In this document: piece after piece, positions 25,834 to 33,890 of the stretch
Position numbering within the stretch: position 1 is the stretch's first letter
Layout of the letters: every line of letters begins with the position of its first letter
Assembly: GCA_003339645.1 (NCBI GenBank)
Contig: QNUV01000021.1
Location: 1,240,001-1,304,000 of the forward strand
DNA: 64,000 nt
Source: Microbacterium arborescens
GTDB lineage: Bacteria; Actinomycetota; Actinomycetes; Actinomycetales; Microbacteriaceae
Direction: 5' to 3'
Program-made: the position numbers and the translations under genes
Notes under the pieces: model-generated
Database searches by the model: none
What the model saw: the letters and a program-made list of their open reading frames with translations, nothing else
Told to the model about the DNA's origin: nothing

Positions 25834-25839
25834 ATCTTC
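25834..25839 (-). promoter_or_regulatory. leaderless -10 box for lhr
   Basis: GAAGAT on the minus strand, 6 bases before the ATG at 25827. Confidence 0.4.
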
Positions 25840-25929
25840 GCGCGGACCTCCGACATCGGCGCGGCCTTGCGCCCGCGGCATCCGCCGTGCCAGCCCCGCC
25901 CGGCCCCGCTACCCCCTGCTGCTGCCCGT

Positions 25930-25984
25930 GAGGTCCCAGTTGGGCCGAAGATGAGACGGACATTCCCGGCCCAACTGGGACCTC
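25930..25984. terminator. 17-bp perfect inverted repeat after the ABC-F gene
   Basis: GAGGTCCCAGTTGGGCC (25930-25946) and its exact complement (25968-25984) flank a 21-base loop. An outer CCGTGA/TCACGG pair extends it with a bulge. It abuts the ABC-F stop at 25988 and precedes the lhr promoter, so it insulates the two leftward units. It may be a mobile palindromic repeat rather than a simple terminator. Confidence 0.6.
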
Positions 25985-25987
25985 GGT

Positions 25988-27658
25988 TCACGGGCCAGCA
26001 GGCGCGGCCTCGGACAGCAGGCCGTCGCGCAGCTCGAGGGTCAGAGTGGGTGCGAGGCGCGAGAGGAAACCGTCGTCGTGGCTGACCACCAGCACGGCGC
26101 CGCGGTAGGCGGCGAGGGCCTCGACGAGCTGGTCGACCGTGTCGAGATCGAGGTTGTTCGTCGGCTCGTCGAGCACCAGCAGCTGCGGCGGGGGATCGGC
26201 CAGCAGCTCGCAGGCCAGCGCCAGCCGGAACCGCTCCCCGCCCGACAGCGCCGCGACCGGGCGCAGGACGGTGTCGCCGCGCAGCAAGAACCTCGCGAGT
26301 CGGTTCCGCAGCTCGACGTCGGTCGAGCCAGGGGCCGCCTCGCGCACACTGTCGAGCACCGTCGCGTCGTCCCGCAGCCCGTCGACGCGCTGCGACAGGT
26401 AGCCGACGCGGTCGGTGTGCGCGACCGCCGTGCCGTGACCCCTCAGATCGGAGGTGTCGGGGCCGGCAGAGCGGCCATCGGATGCCGCAGCGCCGGATTC
26501 TGAGGAGTTAGCGCTCGCCGACCGCATCAGCATCTCGAGAAGCGTCGTCTTCCCCGCGCCGTTCGGCCCGATGAGCGCCACCCGCTCGGGCCCCTGAACG
26601 ACCCACGAGCGCTCGCCGTCGCCGATCGTCGCGAGGCGCCGGCCCGCCGCGACGCCGGGATCGGGCAGGTCGATCCGGACGGTGTCGTCGTCGCGGACCC
26701 GCCGCCCCGCCGCATCGAGCGCCGCATGAGCCGCTGCTTCCCGTTCGGACGCCTCGCCGCGCGCGCGACCGGCCGACACCTGTGCGGCCGATGCCCGGTT
26801 GCCCGAGATGATCCCGGGCACGCGCTTCTCGCGCTGCGCTTTCGCTCCCATCGCCGACCGCCGCGCGAGCTTCGTCTCGGTCTCGACCCGGTCGCGCCGC
26901 TCGCGCCGGAGGGCTGCGGCTGCGGTGGTCTCGGCCTGACGAGCCGCCGCCTGCTCGGCATCCCGCCACGCCCGCCATTCGGAGTACGGCCCGCCGAAGG
27001 TATCCAAGGCCCCGCCGTAGAGCTCGGCGGTGTCGTCCATGAGCTCGAGCAGCGTCGTGTCGTGGCTGACGACGATGAGCGCACCCCGCCACCCGCGCAC
27101 GAGCTCGCCGACGCGGTCGCGGGCGTCGCGGTCGAGGTTGTTCGTGGGTTCGTCGAGCAGCGTGATCTCGGCTCCGCGCAGCCGTACGCCGACGAGCGCG
27201 GCGAGCACGGCTTCGCCCCCGGAGAGCTCGCCCACGCGCCTGTCGAGCGCGCCCGCCGGCAGACCGGCCGCCGCCAGCGCGGCCGTGGCTCGAGCCTCGG
27301 CATCCCAGTCGTCGCCGATCGTGTCGAAGTGGCGGGGGTCGACGTCGCCCGACTCGACGGCGCGCACGGCGTCGACGACGGCGGCCACCCCGAGCACGTC
27401 GGCGACCCGCCGGCCGACGTCGAGGGTCAGGCGCTGCGGCAGCAGTTCGACCCGTCCGGACCTGGCGACCGAGCCGGAGGTCGGCGCGAGCTCGCCCGCG
27501 ATCAGCCGCAGCAGCGTGGTCTTGCCCGAGCCGTTGCGACCGACCAGGCCGGTGCGTCCGGCGCCGAAGGTTCCCGAGACGTCGCGGACGGCGGGGGTGC
27601 CGTCGGGATGGATGAGGGTGATGCGGTCGAGGACGACCGCGGGTGCGGAATGGGGCAT
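25988..27658 (-). CDS. ABC-F family ATPase (duplicated ABC domains)
   Basis: A 556-residue protein with two ABC ATPase domains and no membrane segments. Domain 1 has Walker A GRNGSGKT (about 40-47), signature [12 protein letters not shown], and Walker [12 protein letters not shown] charged linker follows ([21 protein letters not shown]). Domain 2 has [26 protein letters not shown], and [15 protein letters not shown] proteins act on the ribosome, either as translation factors or as antibiotic-protection proteins. This short-linker type is often annotated as a resistance candidate, but the drug cannot be read from sequence. GAGGAGG precedes the ATG. A 9-bp hairpin lies 78 bases upstream in the leader. 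Confidence 0.88.
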   Translation of the reverse strand: MPHSAPAVVLDRITLIHPDGTPAVRDVSGTFGAGRTGLVGRNGSGKTTLLRLIAGELAPTSGSVARSGRVELLPQRLTLDVGRRVADVLGVAAVVDAVRAVESGDVDPRHFDTIGDDWDAEARATAALAAAGLPAGALDRRVGELSGGEAVLAALVGVRLRGAEITLLDEPTNNLDRDARDRVGELVRGWRGALIVVSHDTTLLELMDDTAELYGGALDTFGGPYSEWRAWRDAEQAAARQAETTAAAALRRERRDRVETETKLARRSAMGAKAQREKRVPGIISGNRASAAQVSAGRARGEASEREAAAHAALDAAGRRVRDDDTVRIDLPDPGVAAGRRLATIGDGERSWVVQGPERVALIGPNGAGKTTLLEMLMRSASANSSESGAAASDGRSAGPDTSDLRGHGTAVAHTDRVGYLSQRVDGLRDDATVLDSVREAAPGSTDVELRNRLARFLLRGDTVLRPVAALSGGERFRLALACELLADPPPQLLVLDEPTNNLDLDTVDQLVEALAAYRGAVLVVSHDDGFLSRLAPTLTLELRDGLLSEAAPAGP

Positions 27659-27735
27659 GACTGCCTCCTCGGATGTCGTCGGGCGCGGGCACGACCGACA
27701 CCGAAGACACCCCGACCGGGGCGGAACGGTCCGGC

Positions 27736-27767
27736 GGCCAGCGCGGAAATCGAAGAATGCGCTGGCC
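27736..27767 (-). promoter_or_regulatory. hairpin in the ABC-F upstream region
   Basis: GGCCAGCGC and GCGCTGGCC form a perfect 9-bp stem with a 14-base loop. It sits in the 215-base gap 27659-27873 upstream of the ABC-F start. It could be the terminator of the carboxylesterase gene (stop at 27874) or part of an attenuator controlling the ABC-F gene. No other gene is seen in the gap. Confidence 0.4.
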
Positions 27768-27873
27768 AGGTCGGACGCCCGAGGGGTCGACGGATCAGCG
27801 CGGGATCACAGCGCGGTCGCGTCGAAACCGATCAACGGGCGTTCCTCACACTCGGGACAGGGGCCCGGGCAGT

Positions 27874-28527
27874 CTACGCCGCGGGGAGCTGTTTGTGCAG
27901 GAACGTCGCGATATCTCGCAGCTCTTCCGCCGAGACGGCGTGCCCGAGATCGGGATACACGCGGCCGCTCAGGTCGACCCGGCCGGGCAGCCACTGCGCC
28001 GTGTGCGCGATGAGAGCGGGCGGGATGACGTCATCGAGCGCCCCGCGACCCCAGAACACGGGCGGGCGCCGTGCGGCGAGCTCGGCGTCGGTGTCGAGGT
28101 CGGTCGGGTTGGCGTAACCCGACAGGATCACCGCGAAAGCGTAGTCGTGCGGGCGCACCCGAAGGGCCTCGATCGCCATGACCCCGCCCTGCGAGAAGCC
28201 GAGCAGCCCGACGGATGCCGCGTCGGCGCGCTCCGCGTCGATCCACTCGGTCAGGGCGCGCGCGGCGGCCGTCGTGGCCTGCGGATCACGACCGTTCAGA
28301 CCCTCGATCGGGTACCACGACCATCCCGGCGTCGGGAAAGGCGGGGCGAGCGGGGCGCGCACCGCCGCCACGACGTATTCGGCGGGCAGGTGCGGGGCGA
28401 GGGCGAACAGATCGTTCTCGTCCGAGCCGTAGCCGTGCATCATGACCAGCAGCGGGCGGCCGGCGCGCTCGGCCGGAGCGGCCGACCAGCGGACGGCGGC
28501 GGGATCGAGAGCCGGGACCGACGACAT
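27874..28527 (-). CDS. phospholipase/carboxylesterase family alpha/beta hydrolase
   Basis: A 217-residue serine esterase. MMHGYGSDENDL (29-40) is the oxyanion loop. GFSQGG gives nucleophile Ser112. ALDD contributes Asp165 or Asp166, and LGHAV gives His196. Length and order fit the carboxylesterase/lysophospholipase family (PF02230 type), cytoplasmic, acting on short acyl esters. The start at 28527 rather than 14 codons upstream is chosen from a CAGGAT -10 box 6 bases before it. It is divergent from the NUDIX gene, with 57 bases between starts. Confidence 0.88.
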   Translation of the reverse strand: MSSVPALDPAAVRWSAAPAERAGRPLLVMMHGYGSDENDLFALAPHLPAEYVVAAVRAPLAPPFPTPGWSWYPIEGLNGRDPQATTAAARALTEWIDAERADAASVGLLGFSQGGVMAIEALRVRPHDYAFAVILSGYANPTDLDTDAELAARRPPVFWGRGALDDVIPPALIAHTAQWLPGRVDLSGRVYPDLGHAVSAEELRDIATFLHKQLPAA

Positions 28528-28533
28528 GCGACC

Positions 28534-28539
28534 ATCCTG
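28534..28539 (-). promoter_or_regulatory. leaderless -10 box for the carboxylesterase gene
   Basis: CAGGAT on the minus strand, 6 bases before the ATG at 28527. Confidence 0.4.
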
Positions 28540-28572
28540 CCAGCCCCTTCCGACACCGCCGAGGGTCATTGG

Positions 28573-28578
28573 TATACA
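28573..28578 (+). promoter_or_regulatory. -10 box for the NUDIX-like gene
   Basis: TATACA, 6 bases before the ATG at 28585; the final T of TANNNT is displaced by one base. Confidence 0.35.
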
Positions 28579-28584
28579 TGAGGC

Positions 28585-29196
28585 ATGGCCGTGCGCACCC
28601 CCGACCCCGATCCCGACGAGCGCGGCGAGTCGTCGCTCCCGGCCGATCCGCTACGCGGAGCCCCCGGGGGCGGCGCTGCGAACCCGGCGTGGCTCAGCGA
28701 CGTCGAGCTCACCGAGGCCCGCCGCCGGCTGCCGATGCTCTACGTCGAGGCGGTGCCGGTGCGCACCGACGGGCTCGGGGCCGTCACCCAGGTCGGCATC
28801 CTGCTCCGTGCCACGCCGGTCGGGGAGATGACCCGCACGATCGTCTCGGGCCGCGTGCGCTACGGCGAGACGATCCGCGACGCACTGTTCCGGCACGTCG
28901 AGAACGACCTCGGCCCCATGGCCTTCCCGCTCCTGCCCGCGTCGCCCACCCCCTTCACCGTCGCCGAGTACTTCCCGATCCCCGGGGTCAGCCCGTTCCA
29001 CGACGACCGCCAGCACGCGGTATCCCTCGCCTTCGTCGTGCCGGTCACCGGCACCTGCGAGCCCCGTCAGGACGCGCTCGAGGTCACCTGGCTCGACCCC
29101 GCCGAAGCGGCGTCCGATGCGCTCGCGGCCGAGATGGAAGGTGGTCGCGGCACCCTCATCCGGCTCGCGCTCGCTTCGGTGGGCGCGCTCCGCTGA
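28585..29196 (+). CDS. NUDIX-fold protein of the DUF4916 type
   Basis: A 203-residue protein. NPAWLSDVELTEARRRLPMLYVEAVPVR (about 33-60), VGILLRATPVGEMTRTIVSGRVRYGETIRDALFRHVENDLGP and ALEVTWLDPAEA follow the actinobacterial DUF4916/NUDIX pattern. The canonical Nudix box GX5EX7REUXEEXGU is degenerate (YGETIRDALFRHVENDLGP keeps only some acids), so pyrophosphatase activity is doubtful. The first 30 residues are a disordered Pro/Asp-rich tail. It is followed 25 bases later by an M3 peptidase gene with its own -10 box. The role is unknown. Confidence 0.8.
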   Translation: MAVRTPDPDPDERGESSLPADPLRGAPGGGAANPAWLSDVELTEARRRLPMLYVEAVPVRTDGLGAVTQVGILLRATPVGEMTRTIVSGRVRYGETIRDALFRHVENDLGPMAFPLLPASPTPFTVAEYFPIPGVSPFHDDRQHAVSLAFVVPVTGTCEPRQDALEVTWLDPAEAASDALAAEMEGGRGTLIRLALASVGALR

Positions 29197-29209
29197 GGCG
29201 CTTCCTGCG

Positions 29210-29215
29210 TAGGCT
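29210..29215 (+). promoter_or_regulatory. leaderless -10 box for the M3 peptidase gene
   Basis: TAGGCT, 6 bases before the ATG at 29222. Confidence 0.5.
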
Positions 29216-29221
29216 CGGGGC

Positions 29222-31141
29222 ATGACCGATCCGCAGCCCCTCGTCTTCCCCGCCGACCACGCCGGATGGCTCGCGTTCGCCGCCGAGCGCCCGGATGCCC
29301 GCATCGCCCGTGTCCGCGAGATCGACGCCCAGCTGATCGCGGGGCGCGACCTGTCGCCGCTGGCGCGCCTGCAGCTGTGGAACGAGGCGTCGATCGCGAT
29401 CGCCGAGGCCGCCTCCGAGGCATCCCTGCTGAGCGAATCGCATCCCGACGCCGACGTTCGCGACGCAGCCGAGGCCCGCGTGCAGGCGATCGACGCCCTC
29501 CTGTCGCAGCGGGCGCTCGACCCCTCGCTCTTCGCCGTCTTCGACGGGCTCGCGACCGACGGGCTGGATGCCGCCGCCCGCCGCCTGCTCGCCCACATCC
29601 AGCGCGACTTCCGCCGGGGCGGCGTCGACCGCGACGAGTCGACCCGCGACCGGCTGCGCCGGCTCGCCGAGCGCGACACCGAGCTCTCGCTGCAGTTCTC
29701 GCGCAACATCCGCGACGGCCGGCGCGAGCTGAAGCTCCCCGCCGACGCGCTCGAGGGCTTGCCGCAGGACTTCGTCGACGCCCACCCCGCCGACGACGAG
29801 GGCCTCATCACCCTCACGACCGAGTACACCGACCTCATGCCGGTCCGCGAGTTCGCGGTGCGCCGGTCGACGCGCACGGCGCTGCTGTCGGTCTACAACG
29901 ACCTCGCCTGGCCCGATAACGACCCCGTCCTCGCCGAGCTGCTCGCCGTGCGCGCCGAGCGCGCGGAGCTGCTGGGCTACGGCGACTGGGCCGACTACGA
30001 GACCGAGACGCGCATGATCGGCTCGAGCGCGGCGATCCGGTCGTTCCTCGACGACATCGACGCGGCGACGCGCGAGGCCGCCGCCGCGGAATACGACCGG
30101 CTGCTCGCGCGGCTGCGTGTCGACGAGCCCGACGCCGACGCGGTCACCGCGGCCGACCTCTGGTACCTCCTCAGCGCGCTCAAGCGCGAGGACTACGCCG
30201 TCGACGCGCAGGAGGTGCGCGCCTACTTCGCGTTCGACAACGTCCTGGCGGGCGTGCTCGACGTCACGGCGCGGCTGCTCGACGTGTCGTACGTGCCCGT
30301 CGAGGCAGGCGCCTGGCACGCGGACGTCCGCAGCTACGACGTCGTCCGCGCTGATCGCCGGCTGGGGCGCATCCACCTCGACCTCCACCCGCGCGAGGGC
30401 AAGTACAACCACGCCGCGTGCTTCAACCTCGCGCCCGGCATCGCGGGACGCTCGCTTCCGGAGGGCGTGCTGCTCTGCAACTTCTCGCGCGGACTGCTCG
30501 AGCACGACCAGGTCGTGACGTTCTTCCACGAGTTCGGACACCTCGTCCACGGCATCCTCGGCGGCGCCGACGCGGTGTGGGCCGACTTCAGCGGCATCGA
30601 GACGGAGTGGGACTTCGTCGAGGCGCCGAGCCAGCTGCTCGAGGAATGGGCCTGGGATGCCGGTGTGCTGGCGACGTTCGCGCGCAACGCCGACGGCGAG
30701 CCGATCCCCGCCGACCTGGTCGAGCGGATGCGGGTCGCCGACGCCTTCGGTCGAGCGCTCGAGGTGACCCGCCAGCTCGGGCACGCCAATGTCTCGTACG
30801 GTCTGCACGTGGAGCGGCCGAGCGATCTGCAGGCGGCCGTCGAGGGCTGGTACCGCGCCTCGTCGCCGGTGCACCCGCTGCCGAACGGACACACGTATGC
30901 CGGCTTCGGGCACCTCACCGGATACGGCGCCTGCTACTACACGTATCAGTGGAGCCTCGTCATCGCCCGCGACCTGCTCTCGGCGTTCGGCGACGACCTC
31001 ATGGACCCCGCCGTCGCGACCCGCTACCGCGAGCGCATCCTCGAGCCGGGCGGCAGCCGCGACGCGGCCGACCTCGTCGCCGACTTCCTCGGTCGCCCGT
31101 ACTCGTTCGACGCCTACCGAGCCTGGCTCGCGGGCGCCTGA
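29222..31141 (+). CDS. M3 family zinc oligopeptidase
   Basis: A 639-residue cytosolic metallopeptidase of the thimet/oligopeptidase A clan. The catalytic HEFGH motif is at about 436-440 (FFHEFGHLVHGIL), with the second zinc-ligand Glu in the following helix (VEAPSQLLEEW). NHAACFNLAPG and HTYAGFGHLTGYGACYYTYQWSL near the C-terminus are the substrate-clamp segments typical of M3. Length is close to bacterial OpdA/Dcp. It would cleave short peptides for amino-acid recycling. The stop lies 23 bases from the end of the convergent WYL regulator. Confidence 0.93.
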   Translation: MTDPQPLVFPADHAGWLAFAAERPDARIARVREIDAQLIAGRDLSPLARLQLWNEASIAIAEAASEASLLSESHPDADVRDAAEARVQAIDALLSQRALDPSLFAVFDGLATDGLDAAARRLLAHIQRDFRRGGVDRDESTRDRLRRLAERDTELSLQFSRNIRDGRRELKLPADALEGLPQDFVDAHPADDEGLITLTTEYTDLMPVREFAVRRSTRTALLSVYNDLAWPDNDPVLAELLAVRAERAELLGYGDWADYETETRMIGSSAAIRSFLDDIDAATREAAAAEYDRLLARLRVDEPDADAVTAADLWYLLSALKREDYAVDAQEVRAYFAFDNVLAGVLDVTARLLDVSYVPVEAGAWHADVRSYDVVRADRRLGRIHLDLHPREGKYNHAACFNLAPGIAGRSLPEGVLLCNFSRGLLEHDQVVTFFHEFGHLVHGILGGADAVWADFSGIETEWDFVEAPSQLLEEWAWDAGVLATFARNADGEPIPADLVERMRVADAFGRALEVTRQLGHANVSYGLHVERPSDLQAAVEGWYRASSPVHPLPNGHTYAGFGHLTGYGACYYTYQWSLVIARDLLSAFGDDLMDPAVATRYRERILEPGGSRDAADLVADFLGRPYSFDAYRAWLAGA

Positions 31142-31164
31142 GCGGCGGCCTCGGCGGCGGTTCG

Positions 31165-32139
31165 TCAGCCGGTGCCCGCGCGGGCGTAGCGGTCGGCGAG
31201 GAGCGCGAACGCGTCGGCGAGCTCGGGCGGACCGACGACCTCGAGCTCGGCGTCGAACCGTCCGAATGCCGCCGCGAGCGCGGCCCACGACCATGATCCG
31301 GCGTCGAGTCGGCAGCGTCCGTCGTCGAGCGGGGTGACCGTGCCATCGCCCGCGAACGGCGCGACAGCAGACGCCGGCAGGTCGAGCACGACGGACCCGC
31401 GACACGGCCATGCTGTCGAATCCGACCCGCGGAAGCGTGCCGACACGAACGCGTCGACGTCGCCGCCGGGCAGCGCGCGCCGCGTGAAGGGGGCGCCGGC
31501 CGGGAGCCGCGGACGGACCCGGTCCACCCGGTACAGGCGCCAGTCGTCGCGGTCGAGGTCCCACGCCACGAGGTACCAGCGGCCGTCCGACGCCACGAGA
31601 TGGTGCGGCTCCGCGCGCCGGGGCGGCGCGGACCCGACGGCATCCGCATCGCGCGCCTCGCCGTAGTCGAACCGCACCGTGACACCGTCGCGGATGGCGT
31701 TCGCCAGGGTCGACAGAACCTCGAGCGAGACGTCCGCCGCGACGGCGTCCCCCGGACGGCCCACGACGGTCGGGGCCAGCGCGTCGAGCCGATGCCGGAG
31801 CCGGGAGGGCATGACCTGCCGGATCGTCGCGAGCGCGCGTGCCGCGGCCTCTCCGATGCCCGCGCCCAGGGCCGGAGCGGTTCGCAGGGCGAGGGCCGCC
31901 GCGATGGTCTGATCCTCGTCGAAGAGGAGCGGCGGCAGCTCGCTGCCGGCTTCGAGCCGGTAGCCGCCGTCGAGGCCGGTCGTCGCCCGGATGCGGTATC
32001 CCATGTCGCGGAGGCGCTCGACGTCCCGCCTCACCGTGCGATCGCTGACACCCAGTCGCGACGCCAGCACTCCGCCCGGCCAGTCGCGGCGCGCCTGTAG
32101 GAGCGACAGCAGGGTCAGCAGCCGCGAGGTCGTCGTCAT
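31165..32139 (-). CDS. YafY/PafC-type WYL transcriptional regulator
   Basis: A 324-residue regulator. The N-terminal HTH (RLLTLLSLLQARRDWPGGVLASRLGVSDRTVRRDVERL, 5-42) is HTH_11/DeoR-like. The WYL domain follows, with HHLVASDGRWYLVAWDLDRDDWRLYRVDRV (about 176-205). A WCX-type C-terminal strand domain ends the protein. WYL proteins sense nucleic-acid ligands or metabolites; several control DNA-damage or phage-defence genes. The divergent VOC-family gene 100 bases away is a plausible target. The start is set by a TACGGT box 6 bases upstream. Confidence 0.9.
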   Translation of the reverse strand: MTTTSRLLTLLSLLQARRDWPGGVLASRLGVSDRTVRRDVERLRDMGYRIRATTGLDGGYRLEAGSELPPLLFDEDQTIAAALALRTAPALGAGIGEAAARALATIRQVMPSRLRHRLDALAPTVVGRPGDAVAADVSLEVLSTLANAIRDGVTVRFDYGEARDADAVGSAPPRRAEPHHLVASDGRWYLVAWDLDRDDWRLYRVDRVRPRLPAGAPFTRRALPGGDVDAFVSARFRGSDSTAWPCRGSVVLDLPASAVAPFAGDGTVTPLDDGRCRLDAGSWSWAALAAAFGRFDAELEVVGPPELADAFALLADRYARAGTG

Positions 32140-32145
32140 CGCCCC

Positions 32146-32151
32146 ACCGTA
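32146..32151 (-). promoter_or_regulatory. leaderless -10 box for the WYL regulator
   Basis: TACGGT on the minus strand, 6 bases before the ATG at 32139. Confidence 0.5.
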
Positions 32152-32239
32152 TCCGCCCTTGCGGACAGAAACTGACCGTAAGGGCTGTCAGGGTGAGGTC
32201 GTCGAGCCGATCGGGCCGGCCCTTTCCTCAGGAGCAGCG

Positions 32240-32695
32240 ATGACCATCCAGACCACCCCCCACCTCAACTTCCGCGGCGACGCCCGTCAGGCACTCGAGT
32301 TCTACGGCGCCGCCTTCGACGGGCACGTCTCGATCACGACGTACGCCGAGGTCGGCATGCCCGCCGATCTCCCCGGCGCGGATGCCGTCGTCTTCGGACT
32401 CGTCGCCGGGAACACCGGCTTCCGCGTGATGGCGTACGACATCCCGGGCAGCGCCGAGGGATCGATCGCCGGCGGCGGTTCGACGCGCCGTCAGGACAAC
32501 GCCACCATCACCGATCAGGCGTTCTTCGTCTCGGTCGGTTCCGAGAGCCTCGACGAGCTCCGCGGCCCGTGGGACGCGCTCGCCGCGGATGCCGTCATCG
32601 TCGAGCCCCTCGCCGCGTCGGCGTGGAGCGCGGGCTTCGGCATGCTCACCGACCGGTTCGGCGTCACGTGGAGCTTCAGCGTCACCCCCGCCTGA
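32240..32695 (+). CDS. VOC family (PhnB/glyoxalase-like) protein
   Basis: A 151-residue protein. HLNFRGDARQALEFYGAAFDG (8-28) is the PhnB-type opening of a vicinal-oxygen-chelate fold. GFGMLTDRFGVTWSFSV (132-148) is the usual C-terminal strand. Such proteins are small metal-binding or resistance-like enzymes of unspecified substrate, often next to YafY-type regulators, as here. CAGGAG lies eight bases upstream of the ATG. The metal ligands are not conserved enough to name a reaction. Confidence 0.85.
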   Translation: MTIQTTPHLNFRGDARQALEFYGAAFDGHVSITTYAEVGMPADLPGADAVVFGLVAGNTGFRVMAYDIPGSAEGSIAGGGSTRRQDNATITDQAFFVSVGSESLDELRGPWDALAADAVIVEPLAASAWSAGFGMLTDRFGVTWSFSVTPA

Positions 32696-32700
32696 ACGCC

Positions 32701-32738
32701 CGAGAGCCGCGGTCGGATCGATTCCGCCGCGGCTCTCG
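32701..32738. terminator. bidirectional terminator hairpin
   Basis: CGAGAGCCGCGG and CCGCGGCTCTCG form a perfect 12-bp stem with a 14-base loop, between the convergent stops at 32695 and 32777. Confidence 0.7.
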
Positions 32739-32776
32739 TCGTGCGTCGCGCGGATGCCCGCCGACGCGGGAGGTCG

Positions 32777-33844
32777 TCAGGCGGTCGTCAGACGCGCGAG
32801 CTCGGCGACGAACGCATCGACGTCGGATGCCGACGTGTCGAACGAGCACATCCATCGCACTTCGCGCCGGGCCTCATCCCAATCGTAGAAACGGAACGAC
32901 TCGCGCAGCCGATCGGCGACGCCCTCGGGCAGCACGGCGAAGACGCCGTTGGCCTGCGTCGGCTGCGTGAACTCCACGCCCCGCACCGAGCCGTCGGCGA
33001 TGCCCGACTCGACCGCCGAGCGCAGGCGCTGCGCCATCCCGTTCGCGTGCTCGGCGTTGCGGCGCCACAGGTCGTTCTCGAGCAGCGCGACGAGCTGGGC
33101 CGAGACGAAGCGCATCTTCGACGACAGCTGCATGTTGAGCTTGCGCAGGTAGGTGAGCCCCTCGGATGCCGCGGGGTCGAGCACGACGATCGCCTCGCCG
33201 AGCATCGCGCCGTTCTTCGTGCCGCCGAAGCTCAGCACGTCGACACCGACATCGCGCGTGATGGCGCGCAGCGGCAGGCCGAGGGCCGCGGCGGCGTTCG
33301 CGATGCGGGCGCCGTCCATGTGCAGCCGCATCCCGCGCTCGTGCACGTGGTCGGCGATCGTCCGCAGCTCGTCGGGCGTGTAGAGCGTGCCGAGCTCGGT
33401 CGACTGGGTGATCGACACGACGAGCGGCTGCGCGCGGTGCTCGTCGCCCCAGCCCCACGCCTCGCGGTCGATGAGCTCGGGGGTGAGCTTGCCGTCGTCG
33501 GTGGGGACGTTGAGGATCTTGATCCCGCCGACCCGCTCGGGAGCACCGCCCTCGTCGACGTTGATGTGCGCGGTCGACGCGGCGATCACCGCACCCCAGC
33601 GCGGCAGCATCGACTGCAGCGCCGTGACGTTGGCGCCCGTGCCGTTGAACACGGGGAAGGCCTCGGCGCCCGCGCCGAAGTGCTCGCCGACGAGGTCTTG
33701 CAGCCGGGCGGTGTACACGTCCGAGCCGTAGGCGGTCTGGTGGCCGTCGTTGGCGGCGGTGATCGCCGCGAGGACCTCCGGGTGGATGCCGGAGTAGTTG
33801 TCGGACGCGAAGCCGCGCACCGAGGTGTCGTGCAGGGAGGTCAT
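32777..33844 (-). CDS. threonine aldolase family PLP enzyme
   Basis: A 355-residue fold-type I PLP enzyme of the low-specificity L-threonine aldolase family, which cleaves beta-hydroxy amino acids to glycine plus aldehyde. Lys210 in SFGGTKNGAM is the Schiff-base lysine. HMDGAR (Asp177) holds the pyridine nitrogen. NGTGANV (67-73) binds phosphate. SDNYSGIHPEV is the characteristic N-terminus. AAAGGA lies seven bases upstream of the ATG; an AAGGAT -10-like box at 6 bases is also possible, so leadered and leaderless readings both fit. The DUF6421-like gene lies upstream on the same strand. Confidence 0.9.
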   Translation of the reverse strand: MTSLHDTSVRGFASDNYSGIHPEVLAAITAANDGHQTAYGSDVYTARLQDLVGEHFGAGAEAFPVFNGTGANVTALQSMLPRWGAVIAASTAHINVDEGGAPERVGGIKILNVPTDDGKLTPELIDREAWGWGDEHRAQPLVVSITQSTELGTLYTPDELRTIADHVHERGMRLHMDGARIANAAAALGLPLRAITRDVGVDVLSFGGTKNGAMLGEAIVVLDPAASEGLTYLRKLNMQLSSKMRFVSAQLVALLENDLWRRNAEHANGMAQRLRSAVESGIADGSVRGVEFTQPTQANGVFAVLPEGVADRLRESFRFYDWDEARREVRWMCSFDTSASDVDAFVAELARLTTA

Positions 33845-33890
33845 GACCTCATCCTTTCAGCCTCGGGCGCGGCCTCGGTCCGGTGCGCGG

